Shown one piece after another: positions 49,561-62,379 of a stretch of DNA of 64,000 nucleotides; the first letter of the stretch is position 1, and each line of letters starts with the position of its first letter. Origin of the DNA: Nomia melanderi (Eukaryota; Arthropoda; Insecta; Hymenoptera; Halictidae); assembly GCF_051020985.1 (NCBI RefSeq), contig NC_135010.1:7066001-7130000 (forward strand), in the 5' to 3' direction. The translations under genes were made by a program, and so were the position numbers. The notes beneath the pieces were generated by a model. It searched no databases, was not told the origin of the DNA, and was given only the letters and a program-made list of their open reading frames with translations.

Positions 49561-49899
49561 TAATCTGATTTTTTTTATTTCCTTTTCCCAGATTTAGGTT
49601 GTGGATTGTGGTTTCGAGGGATTTATGGTGAACGATTGTAAAAACGAGAGAGAGAGGTTTGATGTCTAATGTATGTTGAATGTAATCTGTACTGGATTAT
49701 AAAGTGCTTTAACAAGGAATAAGTTTGATGTGATTTTTTTTTCAATTCTTTTTTTAGTGGGAAGTAAGTTGTGTATAGATCGCGGTTTTGATGTATTTAT
49801 TAATTGTTGAATAAGGAAAACATGTTAAAGCGGTGTACTTGTGTTTTGTAATAATTCAATTAGATTTGATTAGATGATTTGTGTGATAGAAATGATCCT

Positions 49900-51110
49900 C
49901 GGAGCGGAAATAAGGAAGCGAATGATTTATTTGTTACTGTAATTAATTACTATATCTTTGACTTTTATCATTCTTTCCGAACCATTTACTTCGAATTCGG
50001 AATACGCGAATGCTGAAGCGTTTAGTTCCTTTGCATTTAATTGTACTTCACGTTTCATTACGTTTCTCACATTTTTATCTGATGTATGTGCATAAAGGTA
50101 CTACATTCTGGTAATGGTAATAATTGTAGAGACTGTTTTGTACGAATTAATTGTATTTTATATTATTGCTTATGGTTGGGTTTCATTTAAGATTAGACGG
50201 AAGATGTTATCTCGTGTAATCACGAAGGAACGATGGTCTTTTTATGTCCCGTCTGTGGGTTCCTTTGGTAATTAATTTAATAAAAGCTTAGATTCATTAG
50301 GAAACGTTGATATTTCACGATGAACACAATGCCCGTTTGATAACGAACAATCGCCGACGCTCGAATTGAAAGGAAGATCAGCGGATCTTCGTTGAAACGG
50401 CGAAGCATTTCCGCATTTTTCAAGAGAAAACGAATTCTTCTTGATTAAAGTCTTGAAATTCCCCAATTTAGATTATTAATTTGCCGAGATTAAAGTTCTT
50501 TACAGCGCTCTCGTCTCCTTTACACTGTGAGAAGCCGTATTAGCGTAGAAAATATTTCATTCGGTCATCAATTTTCTTAGGAGGTAATCCTTTAAGCAAG
50601 ATTCTACGCAGAAATATATTGCATCCTTTGTGCTAAAGGCTTCATTTTTTATGGAAGTTTTCACTTGAAGTTTTATTTGAAACTTTGACAAATAAAGGGT
50701 ATACTTGCAGCAATGAAAAAGAAAAAATCACTTTGTTAAACTGGAATACAATTTGCAATTATAATACGATTGTTTTACTGCATCGTTCATACTTTCTTTT
50801 AAATACGATCAACTTCTTTATTGTAGCTTCAAATTTCTTGCTTCACGTCTTCATGTTAAATACCCAAAATTAACGAAGCAATTTTTATAATATATCTTAT
50901 TTAATCAGAATGCAACAAATCTAATATTTTTATATTCCCTGCAAACTCCGAAGTAGAATAAAAATTATCATAAAGCCATTAATTCCGTTCAAATTCGCGA
51001 GAGCAGGAAATCAGAGACTCTAACGAAGAAACCCCGAAAGCAAATAAACAAAGAAACAATCAACGCGTGTAACAATTAAAACTCTCCATCCTAACGACAA
51101 AAAACGAGTA
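49900..51110. other. AT-rich linker
   Basis: Mostly AT-rich. About 50320-50420 is slightly more GC-rich. No gene or repeat copy recognised. It becomes A/C-rich after about 50980 towards island 34. Confidence 0.45.
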
Positions 51111-51119
51111 AAATTTCTC

Positions 51120-51350
51120 GTGGAATAGCGGAAATTTCGCTGACGCTAAACTGCATTTCCGAACCCCGATATCACGCACTCTTTTAGAGTCTCCGAAACC
51201 TATACCGCGGGTGATCGGTTCCCGCGACCGGTATCTCTAGACCGAAAACAGGGAAAAAGGGGTGGAACGGTCGCGTTCGAACGCGGGGGCTTCGTTCCCC
51301 CGGCAATTAATCCGATAAATTTCGCGTCGCGAGGTAGGGTTGCGTCGGAG
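51120..51350. other. GC-rich island 34
   Basis: Short CpG-rich block that leads directly into the polypurine tract on its right. Confidence 0.5.
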
Positions 51351-51995
51351 AGCGTAGGAAGGTTCGTGAAAGAGGGGAAAAAGAAAAATCAGATGGAGAA
51401 GAAAAGGGATGAAGAGGGGAGAGAGAGAAGAAAAAGTTAAGAGGAAGGCAGAAGGAAAGAAAAGAAAAGAGCTAGAGAAGAAAATTCAGTAAAAGAGATG
51501 AAAGAGAAAAAGGTAAGTTGGAGAAGGAAAAGCAACCGAGGAAATGAGACAGAAGAAACAGGAAGACAAGGGGAGAGAGAAAAGGAAACATAGAGAGAAG
51601 AAAAAGATGAAGAAAAACCGAAGACGAGAAAAAAACAAACATAGAGGAAAGAAAAATCAGGAAAGCAGATGATAAGAAAAACAGATAGGGAAAAGAAAAC
51701 TAAGAAGAAAAGATGAGAGGAAAAGCAGAAGTCGAGAGAAAAGGAAAATCAGTAAAGCAGATGATAAGAGACAGAATGAAGACAAATTAGAAAAAAAGAC
51801 AAGAAAAGTCGAAAACGAGAGAAAGGAGATAGAAACTCCAGATATTAGATAAGATAGAAAGACAGACAGAGGAAATGTCAGAAAAGAAGATCAGAAGAAA
51901 AGAGAAAGAAGAAAAATCGGGATGAGAAGACGAGAGTGAAAGAGAAAGAGAGAGGGAGTGAAGAAAAGGGGAAGAAGAGAGGAGAGGAGGGTATG
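51350..51995 (+). repeat. Polypurine tract of about 650 bp
   Basis: The + strand is nearly all A and G; 51541-51600 has only 6 pyrimidines in 60 and 51601-51660 has 9. GAGAG words, the binding core of insect GAGA factor, recur. It is not a simple tandem repeat. Such tracts can form triplex DNA and exclude nucleosomes. Confidence 0.8.
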
Positions 51996-51999
51996 CAGA

Positions 52000-52585
52000 T
52001 GAATAGCTCGCAGAAACCGTGAGACTCTACGGTTGCCCTATATATCGGGGAGCGGAGAGCTATGGAGAACTCGAGGCTGCCGCGGAGCGCGCGTTCCGCT
52101 CCGCTCACGACTCTCGTGTGTTGTGTCGCCCGTGTTTTAAAACTCGAACTCGGTCGGTCTCTCTACCGACGACGTCGCTGAGAGGCAAAGAGCCACCGGC
52201 TGCCGCCGGCCGGAGAGAGAACCCCGGGAAGACTTCTGTTCCGCGAGTAGAGACAGAAGAGGAACGGGAGAACGAAACGATACGAACGAACGAACGAACG
52301 AACGAACGCTCCCGCTGCCAGTGGAAAAGATCGGCTCGAACGGCTCGAGAGGAGGACCGAAGGAACGAGGACTCCGTGGCTCGCCGTTCAAACCGTGAAC
52401 TTTTGGCTCGAGGCATCGGGACGCGGGCCAGTAATGACCCTCGACGTCGATTCCGTGTCCCGTGACACGCTTCCAACGCTGGTAATCAGTTCTCTGGCGA
52501 ATTTAACCCTTCCGCGGTTCGATTACCGCCGTTTCACGGAATATTTCTTTTTAGAGACCTGGATCGCGCTTGGGATTTCATGATT
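52000..52585. other. GC-rich island 35 with TATA-like motif and (GAAC)n
   Basis: TATATAT at 52039-52045 lies just after the polypurine tract and before CpG-rich DNA. A GAAC/CGAA tetranucleotide run occupies about 52285-52308. The 148-codon frame here starts at GTG and is not credible. The right flank (52590-52740) is G/T-rich. Confidence 0.6.
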
Positions 52586-52979
52586 GTTTTCAGACGGATG
52601 TGTGACGGGAATTTTGAAAATTGGTCGTATGATTTTTTTATGTAGATTTTGATTGCTGGATTTGAGTTTAGGTAGATGGAATAATTAGTGATAGCTTTAT
52701 GTATGTTGACGTTTGATCGATGTTATTTGTGAAGGCAGATGTATGTTTGTTTAGAATTCATATAAGTTGATATTTATTCTTCTGGGATGCTTTTAGTAAA
52801 TTGATCTTAATCCTACTAAATTGTACATTTCCCTTGGAATGAAAATATCTAAAATTCCAATCAAATATATATTCTAGATAATTATAGAGAAACACATTGT
52901 TATTATCGAGTGTTTTCATTATATACCGGTGGCGACTGTAAAAAGTGAGAAAACTACGGCTGACAGATGGTCTCCGAGG

Positions 52980-53690
52980 CAATTTAAAAATATTCTAGCC
53001 TCGTGAAATGGCGGAGTGGCGCTCGTACTTACGTACCAGTGTGAATATTTAAGGAATTGAAATCGGATCGGATCGCTCCGCGATTGTTAATCAAAATTCG
53101 AGGATCACTCGGTAATCCTATTCCCAGCGACGATTTCGAAGCTCCATGGGAACACTGCAGTCGATCGGTTTTTATCAGTCAATTATCGGCCTCCTCGCGC
53201 CGAGGCCACTTCGAAAAAAAATAGCAGCGCGCCGACTGCGACCAGCCGGGTTTTCCCCGATGCAAACGAACAGTTGAACAACTCATCGGTTGAACCGATA
53301 ATTCGCGCAACAAGGAGCTGTCCCCGATTGCCATCCAGACGAGCACTCGAAACTCGTCCCGGAGGCCCTTTTAAGTCGAGCCTGTCGAAACATTTAAAAA
53401 CCATCAAAAACCAGCTCGCCGATCTGGAGGAGGGGGTGGTACTCTCCCCCTCCCCGCGCTACCGCGGCTCAATTTTCCGAGCGAATCGGGTCAATTAGGC
53501 CTCGGATGGCTGGATGCGCCGGTCTCGTCAATTAACGATATGTGACCAAGAGCAAGCAAATTTCCTCGTCGAACGGGCAACATTTAATAAGCCCCCGGTA
53601 CGGTTTGCACGGGGCATTAGTCAATTAACCCTTCCGACGTGAATGGCTTGGGCAAGCTGACACGCGACTGCATGTTTGGGGACTTGGATG
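52980..53690. other. GC-rich island 36
   Basis: CpG-rich. A solitary TTAACCCTTCCGACG end lies at 53626. The right flank (53690-54000) is G/T-rich and is followed by a G/A-rich stretch to 54400. No coding signal I trust. Confidence 0.55.
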
Positions 53691-54410
53691 TCTACGGCGC
53701 CGGGGAAAATTTTGTTCGAATGAAATTGTAGGTACTCGAGGATTGACGAATAAATTAGATGCTTTGATAATAGGAATTTATTGGAATACGGGTTAATAAG
53801 TATTCGTTTTGTTGTGTTGAATGTTGTTTCGTTGATGTGTTAAATATAGGTATGTTAATGTGTTCGAGTGGTGATTAGTTTGATTCTATAATATCAATTT
53901 GTGAATGAAATGAGTATCGAAGTGTAAGAATTTCTGTGTCATTTGTTATATCGATATTAAGATATAGGAATAATAATATCATGATTATTGTACATGATGA
54001 AATGGAATAATTAATGAACAGGTGATGTAGAAATGAAAATTGAAGTATAATGGGAGAAGTAAGGGTAGAAGTAGAAATAAGCGCGGAGGATAAACGAATG
54101 AATAAAAGCAGGTAAATCGCGTATAAAGAATGCGAACTCAGTATGCAAAGGAAGGGTTCGGTAATTAAAAAACGCTGTTATTAAAGCCACCCCGAACAAA
54201 TTCACGATTGAAAGAGGGAAATAAAATGAGAGAAAAGGAGCGCGTGAATAAAATGTAAATTAAGGATAATAAAGCGGAAGAGAATTAAAAATAGAATTAT
54301 AAGTACACGCCAAGAAAAAAGGGGTATATTAATTAAATAAAGTAAATTAAAGAAGGAAAATGTAAATGCGTTACGCGAGGGAAAGGTTTAGCAATTGTAA
54401 GACAGTGTTA

Positions 54411-54830
54411 TTAACCCTTTGTGTCCTGTAGGTACCCTAAAGCGCTACTTTCATTAAAATATTTCCACAAATCAAACATTCCTACATATTTTCTATTTCC
54501 CTTTGAAAACCTAACTCTAACTATAATATAATTCCATTCTACTTACTCGAAAATTACTTATAAATGGAAAATCTACAGTAAACTGTAATTCCCACTTTCT
54601 ACCACAAACAATTTTTCAATCAATACAAACTTTTCTACATTCTTAACCCCTCGAAGCAATTTCCAAAACTGAAAGTCTATACAAAAATCCATAATCTACC
54701 GATACCGATCAAACCAACGTCACCACAGCAAAATGTATCAAATCCCAAACATGTAACACAATATAAAACCCACCCCTATCAAACAACACCTCAACGATAT
54801 CAAAGACAAAGCGTCACAAAGACAGAAGCA
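54411..54830. other. A/C-rich linker opening with a TTAA-type end
   Basis: Starts TTAACCCTTTGTGTCC (54413), a solitary terminus related to families A and E with no matching right end found. The rest is the A/C-rich entry flank of island 37. Confidence 0.45.
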
Positions 54831-54834
54831 CCGC

Positions 54835-55220
54835 CGCTTCTCCATTGAAGCCGGGCGGCGACAACGAGTCCGCGATCGGGCATCGCCGTTTTACGATCGT
54901 CCCACACGGGATCGGCTGCTCGCGATCCGGCGATCGTCAAGCTGTCAGCGATCCTCGCCGCGAACCTCGACGAAGGGTTAAACCGCCATCCAGCCTCGTG
55001 TTTTCACCTACAAATATTCTCGTGCCACTTAGACCGCAGGGCCATCGATACACGTACGCCTGCATGCATATATATACATGTCCTTTCGAAACTAGAACTC
55101 GGCCGACCTATACCCACACGTACATATACCTACACCATACGGTCGTCCCGAAGTCAAAGAGTCAGCGGTGCCTATCAGACCGACGGCTCCTCGCGGATAA
55201 AGCCTCCTGCACACGATGAA
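54835..55220. other. GC-rich island 37
   Basis: CpG-rich with A/C-rich left flank. Right of it, 55495-55521 holds a 9-bp perfect hairpin (AAATAGTTT/AAACTATTT). No coding signal. Confidence 0.5.
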
Positions 55221-55919
55221 ACATGTTGCGATGCATGCATCCACTCCCAAGCATCATGGCGCAACGGAAGCTCGGTTATCCGATTTAATTGGGCAACGAA
55301 CAGTCCATAGAAATAAAGTCTCCGGAAGAAATTCTTCAAAGTGTGCTTGTAAAATTCGATTACGAGTATCGCGAGGTACACTTTAACATTCTGAATTATT
55401 GAGTTGATCTAGTTCACGACAAATAAACGGTTAATCGAAGTACTATTGCACACGCTGCATTATATATTGTGTAGCTAGCAAGTTGGTCAGTTTCAAATAG
55501 TTTCTCAGGCTCAAACTATTTCACAACCTAGACCTAACCCAGTTTTAAATAGTTATGCAGGATATCACTAAGCAAATAGGAAAATTGAGGGAATCCTCTA
55601 AGACATCTGCCGCATTGATCCAATTGCCATAGTAAAGGAAGACACCTCTTCTCACATTTCCGACAATAGAATTCATCAATACAAACGTACACTAATTAAT
55701 CAATCCCATAACACAAAGCGAAAAATTCTCAGTCCTGAACCGTTCCAAGTGCCAGCTCTCCAGGAACATCAGAAAAAAATCAGAAGCAACTAACAACGAC
55801 AAGCTTAGAAGAATTATTAATAAGAAACTGCCATACTAACAAATTAACATTCTACATAAAACTTACACCCCACCCAAGCCAAACCAAGAAACAGAAACTA
55901 CTCGCGAAGCAAGACAATT

Positions 55920-56600
55920 GGCTTTCACAGTTGTTCCAATAGCAACTTAGCTACCGACCATTTACGTGCAAATTTGACCGTCTCGCTGGACGGACCGCAG
56001 CCGATCACGCATCGCAACAAGCTTAAATGTGTGTAGGGGGCTTAAGAGGAGAGCTTCGCGCGAGAGGACGCACGACGGGACGAAGAAGAACAAAGAAGAA
56101 GAAGAGGAGCCGTGCCTAGCCGTACCGAGCCGTGCCGTGCCGGTTAACCGTACCGATGAACTTTCGGCTCCCGGCGAACGGCGATGAGTAGTGACCGTCG
56201 TCCAGCTATCGCTAGACCCGTACGCGCGCTGCGCATGTGCGCGCGGACACACAGCCACGGCGCCGATGCACCGACGGGCCCCGAGACCGGGCCCCCGGCA
56301 GCACCGTCGTGCTCTGCCCGACCACCTACGACATCAGGCGAAAACCTTCACCGTAGGTGCACCGAGAGAGGTCGTGCCGAAGGTGGCCCAGCATCGAGGA
56401 TCGTGCGAATGCGGCCTAAGAGGGCCGCGGAACGGTGAACACAGTCGGACCCCTCTTGGCGGAAGAGAGAAGGGGCCAGTGACGGACGGAGGGACCGAGG
56501 GGAGGGGGGAGGTTTTATAGACATCGTTTGTAGGACTCCGATATATCGGACGCGATTGACGATCAATCGGACAGCGATGGCAGGGAACGTCTTCGGGAAT
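55920..56600. other. GC-rich island 38
   Basis: Strongly CpG-rich. The left flank (55680-55900) is A/C-rich; the right flank (56620-56780) is G/T-rich. Contains GAAGAAGAAG and a CCGTGCCG/CCGAGCC repeat near 56115. Overlapping arginine-rich frames are of the kind expected by chance. Confidence 0.6.
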
Positions 56601-57199
56601 TAGCAGACTATCGTGTGGGATCCTTTTGGGACTGAGTCTCCCGGTTTGAGATTCGGAGGACTGGGAAACTGATTTTGAGAGATAGTTGTTGATCTTTTGC
56701 GATTGAGGATATTGAATATTATAAGAGATTTTATGAGCTTTTGATGCAGTTGTTGATTACATTTGTGATATTGCGACGTTGGGAAGTACAATTTTAGTGG
56801 TGCACGAATGTTCTCGAATGAAGTGTTATATTGAAGGACAGTTTCAGTGAGTAACGTTGAGGCAAGTTTCGAAGTAGAACACCGAGAATACTTCGATCTG
56901 CGAACGGTAAAGAAGTAAAGGTTGCAAGATTTAAGAACGATATACTGAAATAATTTAACATCAGCGTGTATCGTGAATCGTGAATTACTTTGTCCTCTAT
57001 TCCAGAAATGTGGAATTTGAAATAGCGATAGAGTTGCTTCTTATAATCATCCTTCTATTCTTCTAATCCTTATTCCATAAGAAACCATTCTACATCTTAC
57101 AAGTTACATTTAATATTAACAAGACATAAAAAAGCGAAGTTCCAAAATAACCAAAAGGAAAGATTTAGAAAATCTTCGGAAACTATGCAGAACCTAATT

Positions 57200-57763
57200 C
57201 CTCCGAGAATTCTGAGTACCCCAATCGTCGGGTTCACGCGTGAAGAATTTCAGGCGGCGCTTAAGAAGGAAACAGGACAGGAAGGGAAACTTCGCGGTAA
57301 ATAGGAGTGTGTTTACTCTGGTCAGCGGTATTCCGGCCGATACGCCGCGCCGGGGAAAAAGGTGGCGAGAGCTGGGAGGGTTCCGTGAGCCGGCGAGAAG
57401 AGAACGTGGCTGGAAAAAGAGGAAACCCGCCGGGGGTTGGTTAGCGTGGCCAATCGATCAGCATTGGCGGTTTTTGCGCTACCCATATGTCATAGTCGGC
57501 CCGGCCAGGAACATGCCGGAGCATAGCGAGGCCAGCTTGGGCCGTGTCCATTCATGATATGTGGGTAGCAAATTTCGCTGGGTGGGCGACGATCGTTCTC
57601 ATCCCGATCCCTATTCGAGGCTTCCACCCTTCGCCTCGTCCTCGTTTTGAATTCAAATCAGGAAAAGGCACTTTTCGTTCCCCTGAAACTATCGGCTCGG
57701 AACATCGCTCGTAATTGAATTCGAAGAAAACGTCGTAATTACATGGTCCTTTGCGCGCGGATA
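57200..57763. other. GC-rich island 39
   Basis: CpG-rich; the right flank is the G/T-rich minisatellite. No coding signal. The linker 56830-57200 shifts from G/A-rich to A/C-rich. Confidence 0.55.
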
Positions 57764-58204
57764 GCGTTCGAGTACACTTGATCCTGGATCTGAGAATGAT
57801 GAGAGTTGAATACTCTTTTGATTCTTTCTCTGTTTGAATATGATTCGATCTGTTTTTTGAGATTGATTAGCAGGTTCGTTGTGTAATTTTAGAAGTTGTT
57901 TGGAAAATTAGCGTTCGAGTACACTTGATCCTGGATCTGGGAATGATGAGAGTTGAATACTCTTTTGATTCTTTCTCTGTTTGAATATGATTCGATCTGT
58001 TTTTTGAGATTGATTAGCAGGTTCGTTGTGTAATTTTAGAAGTTGTTTGGAAAATTAGCGTTCGAGTACATTTGATCCTGGATCTGGGAATGATGAAAGT
58101 TGAATACTCTTTTGATTCTTTCTCTGTTTGAATATGATTCGATCTGTTTTTTGAGATTGATTAGCAGGTTCGTTGTGTAATTTTAGAAGTTGTTTGGAAA
58201 GTGT
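57764..58204 (+). repeat. Minisatellite: 3 nearly identical 147-bp units
   Basis: GCGTTCGAGTACACTTGATC recurs at 57764, 57911 and 58058, a constant 147-bp period. Units differ by only a few substitutions. The unit is itself G/T-skewed. No terminal inverted repeats or coding frame. Confidence 0.9.
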
Positions 58205-58889
58205 TGTTGACATTGGATTTTATTATTTTCAATAAGTAGGGAAATATTTAATATGAGGTATAAATGTGTTAATATTGTTCATGTATACAAATTGATTCGG
58301 TAGTTGATGTTAGTAAAATTCTGTTCTACCTGTTTAATCAATTTGTTTCTTGACTTTTGTTCATAAGTGTACGTTATCGTTGAACATTATTTTAGAATGT
58401 ACATTTTTGGTGACTCAAAGTATCGCGAACACTTGAGCCATGTCGATCGGAGAAGTTATTCTCGAAACTTTATTGCAGTTCCACGTTGGATTTGAGAACT
58501 CCGGAAATAAATTCATTTAGAACATGTAACTCCAGTACAAATTTCTTAATCAAAGTATCGCTCGCTCCTCGCACTTCGAAGAATACAAAAAAGTGAAAAG
58601 AAATTTCCTCTTAGCTTAAGTAACATTAAACTACCCAGTAAAACTGGTCACGTTACAAAATCCTATCAAAACTACAAAAATCCATTTACTGCAATTCTAC
58701 ATAAATCGATCAATGAACACTCCACAATCCCCAAAGCAATGCCAACAAATCCAAAACAAGAAAAAAATCATCAATAACTCACACCAATGAACTCAACAAA
58801 AAAAAAAGCCAGCCTCACTTTCCATTCAACCGGGTACAAATCACTCGCCCAAAAAACCCATTCCAGCACAACACAATCAATTACCAACT

Positions 58890-59960
58890 TTCGCTGAACA
58901 TCGTACAAGGATGCGATCAGCGCCAATAAAACCGTCGTTCGTCATCCGGGGATCGATCGAGCGATCGAGATACCCGCGAGCTCGACAGCCCGAGGCGAAG
59001 CCAATCGCTGATCCCGAATATTTCCTCAGGGTTAAAGACTTTCCACTCTCTCCTAATCGCCCATCCCCCGATGTGTAAGTACCTACAACATCCACGCGTC
59101 TCCCCGCGGCTCGACATCTCGCGCAGCTAACAACCGCGACCGCCGAAACACGTCGGATCGCAGAGACATGAGATCATCGGCCGCGAAATCGAAGAGCGCC
59201 GAGCTCAATCTCGAATTCGACACCACGTGACGGGACAATGGCTAGAGAGAACAACGGTGAAACGCAGGAGGAGGATCGGGGAGCAAAGAGGATATGCCCA
59301 GGTGGAGGAAAGAGGCTAGCCCGTGAGGTCCCGCGAGGAGGGTGGGGCGGAAAGGGGGCTGAGGAGGCCGTGAGGGGGCGAGGAGGAGCCGAGAGAGTAC
59401 GTGGGTGCAGCGGCGAGCGCTCGCGCGCACACACCGCTCTGCTAGAAAGTGTCCCAGACCGAAAGGAAAAAAAGAGTCCGGGTCAGTTTGAATAATTTTG
59501 ACCACACCTCTCGTCAAAGCAATACACGAGCGTATGAATACATACATTTAAATGTACCCGGCCGGTCGGGGAAGTATTGTCCGAATTTTTAAGCAGCTGG
59601 CTGAGTCGACGACGACGCCGCCAGGCCGCGACGACACTTATATCCTCCTCCGGTGACCGATATTTCTCGCCACCAGCAACCACCTGACTGTTTTTCCCAA
59701 CCCCGGCGTCGTCATCCCTTCGAAGGCTAGGTGCGACGCGACGAGCCGACGCGTCCGGGTTTTACCTGTTTCGTGAAAGATGCAAATTTATGCGCGCCGC
59801 GGAAAGGGAACCGTCAGACCGACCAACCGACCAACCGACCGCCCTCTCTTCGCGCTCACCCCGTGGTTTCGAGAAGTTGTCGGGACGGGGTTGGCGCGAG
59901 AAGTTTTCATTAAGGAAGACCGGCCAGGTGAGAATCTAAATTTTATGGCGACACCTGTTC
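58890..59960. other. GC-rich island 40
   Basis: The left flank 58741-58800 counts A34 C16 G3 T7; the right flank 60001-60060 counts A6 C5 G22 T27. Inside: G-rich 59260-59400, CpG-rich sequence and a (GACC)n-like run at 59818-59840. No coding signal. The linker before it (58260-58600) is AT-rich. Confidence 0.7.
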
Positions 59961-60386
59961 GCGTCGTGACCATTGGATCGGATTTTCTTTGGGTTTGTTT
60001 TTCCATTGGCGTTGATTGTGTTGTGGGTTTTGGGGGGTACTGATTTTATGCGTTTTGGAGGGTTTGTCGGTGGTTTTTAGGGGTGAATAATGAAAAATAA
60101 TATCGACTTGTGTGTAATTTCTAATTGGTAATATTTATGTTTGGCTGGAAATTGAGTGTTATATTCGTCTTCAAATGTAGAGAGAAAGTGAATGCATTTT
60201 CAATACTTCATACTTTTATTTTAGCAAGTAACTGCTGAATAACTGCAATAATAGATGATAGTTACATATTCTACAATAATTATCAAAAGTATCAAAACTA
60301 TGAAAAATGAGAAAAAATTCCAAAACTTCAAGAAATACTCTAAACAACACATTACCAATTCAAAAAATTCCCAAAAACTTCTTTCC

Positions 60387-60565
60387 TTAACACTAGGCTT
60401 ACGGATCGCGTCAGTCCAACGCATATTGAATTTTACAAACATTACTTAGTAAATGTTTATGTTGATTTTGATTGAAGCAATAACACAAACGTGTATTTTA
60501 ACTGTCTAATCTTTAATCTTCTAATCTCCAAAGTCCAAATGAACGAGCATCTAGTTTTCTAATTT
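60387..60565 (+). mobile_element. Family-D MITE, 3' truncated
   Basis: Starts TTAACACTAGGCTTACGG and aligns to the reverse of 35913-36134 over most of its length. The right terminus is absent. Confidence 0.65.
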
Positions 60566-60639
60566 TCTAACGCCGATAAAATAAATTGTACAATAAATGT
60601 CCGCAGATGTACCGTTAATGTTAGAATTTCAATCCACTT

Positions 60640-61060
60640 GCTAAAAGAAGAGGAACTTTGTTCGTGTAACGATGGATCGGTTTTCCGGAAATATCGTCGG
60701 GTAAAGAGGCAAACAGTCAGTATCCGCGGCGGGGGCATACAAATCACTGTCGAAGACAAATTTTTATCTCCCGATATGATTTTGGTGGAGCGACGGCATC
60801 GGATCTCGTACCGTTAAGAGCAGGCTTAGCGTTCTCCCGCGATTTGAATATCAGAGCGGCTGCGGGAGCGAGCGGGACAGCTAGAGCACGGTGTCGAGGG
60901 GGCACCGTGTGCCCCGATCCCACACGTGTGTGTGTACGTGAAGATCGATCGTGAAAGATCACCTCGTACGTTACCCGGAACGTTAGCCTCTTCTTGCGGA
61001 TTCGATCGTGCCACGAGAACCAGAGTCCAGATCTACCAATAATATCCACTCGGCCGGCAT
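60640..61060. other. GC-rich island 41
   Basis: CpG-rich, containing CACACGTGTGTGTG near 60921. It ends at a solitary TTAACCCTTTCCGGTC terminus (61062). No coding signal. Confidence 0.55.
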
Positions 61061-61205
61061 TTAACCCTTTCCGGTCTTGTACCGAGCCAGACTAGATATT
61101 CAAGTTTATTCCAATTACTATAATGCATTCCCTGAATTTATATTACACCTGCTCAATTGGCCTGTGATTTGAGCAATATTTTTGAGTACGGAAAGTGTTG
61201 TTCTT

Positions 61206-61443
61206 TTAACCCTTTGAACTGTGTAAGCTCCAATATTGCACCAGTTATAATATCAAATATTTTAATGAATCGAAGAAACCACCCTAAAATTATTAGATTT
61301 TCCACGCATCCAAATTTTGTACTGAGAAGGAAAATAAAAGATTGAAGGAATGCTATAGCATTTTTCATTTTCACTAGAGATACCATAAAAATTAGTTGCA
61401 GTTGCTGATAAATTACAAAACCATCTGAAGTGCTAAGGGTTAA
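61206..61443. mobile_element. Family-A-like MITE
   Basis: 238 bp with TTAA at both ends. Left TTAACCCTTTGAACTG; right, reversed, TTAACCCTTAGCACTTC. The interior is diverged from other A copies. It shares its right TTAA with the next element. Confidence 0.65.
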
Positions 61444-61742
61444 TACTAAAACTGTCGAGTAGATAAATTGACTTTCTGAAATTCCTCTATAGAAACTGTA
61501 AGTCTATTTCGATTTTAGCATTGAATCTAACGAGCAGTTAAATTGACTTTTTGAAACTCGTCTATAGCAACGTCGAGAATGCACCTATTGATACTTTATT
61601 TGATTTACATTTCAGTTTGCGTATTGCCGAATCAATTTCTTGAATAATTTCTCAGAGAAATATCTGTTATGTTTTTAATAATTGCGAAAAAGAAGAAATC
61701 AGGAATGGGTCATTTCGAACTGTTTAATATGTTTAGTATTAA
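61440..61742 (+). mobile_element. Family-C MITE with internal duplication
   Basis: 303 bp; left TTAATACTAAAACTGTCGAG, right GTTTAGTA followed by TTAA. The first about 60 bp are repeated inside (AAATTGACTTTCTGAAA and AAATTGACTTTTTGAAA). The near-terminal AGGAATGGGTCATTT motif is kept. Confidence 0.75.
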
Positions 61743-61845
61743 TCGATTTAATAATTCCTTAAAGAAACATCTGTTACCTTTTTAACCATTGCAAGAAGAA
61801 GAAATCAGGAATGAGTCGTTTTGACGCGTCTAATAAATTAATATA
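61743..61845 (+). mobile_element. Family-C 3' fragment, second copy
   Basis: Repeats the last about 100 bp of the preceding C element (AGAAGAAATCAGGAATGAG and flanking words), directly adjacent in the same orientation. Confidence 0.65.
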
Positions 61846-61849
61846 CTAT

Positions 61850-62370
61850 ATGCAAATGAAGAGATTCATTTCTAGGATATTTCTCCTCTGAATTTCAATT
61901 TTGTAAAGTGTTTTGTGTGAGTACTGTATGGGAAACAAAATGGTTTTGTCATTTATAGTTAAGTTTAGTGGAATCTGTAATGGTTTAGTTTCTTTTGTAA
62001 CAATATGTTTACACAGGTTTAGGAAAGAGTGAATAGATTGATTTAAAATAAATTGTAATTGTAAACTTTTCTAACCTAACCCTATAATTTCCCAAGAAAA
62101 CTCTCTCCCTTATTAAAACTAAATACGGTTCACTGGATGATCGAATGCGCCAACTTAACATTTACAACCAAAGATCCCACGTTTCAGGAAAGATAATCCA
62201 GCTTCATGAAAAATGAATTTCAATATCAAGATAACCCATGAAATAGTGAAGCACCAGAACTGGGTTTAAACTGACTACAAGCATGTCGTTAATCACGGTT
62301 ATGCAAATTTACAATGAGTCATGACTAAACTCTTAGAACTAGAACATGTTTACACTTATTTACGTTGCGG
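61850..62370. other. AT-rich linker
   Basis: G/T-rich at 61900-62040, then A/C-rich from about 62080. No gene or repeat copy recognised. Confidence 0.45.
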
Positions 62371-62379
62371 TCCAATATT

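Noticed and set aside
52019..52465. 148-codon + strand frame
   Set aside because: Starts at GTG and gets its charged composition from a GAAC microsatellite and GA-rich DNA.
53274..53498. Open frame with a helix-like segment SLSKHLKTIKNQLADLEEG
   Set aside because: Starts at TTG, the segment is short, and no credible splice sites or homologue could be found.
57764..58204. CRISPR-like direct repeats
   Set aside because: Units are contiguous 147-bp copies without unique spacers, in eukaryotic DNA.
62070..62090. CTAACCTAACCC resembling insect telomere repeat
   Set aside because: Only about two imperfect units; chance in A/C-rich DNA.
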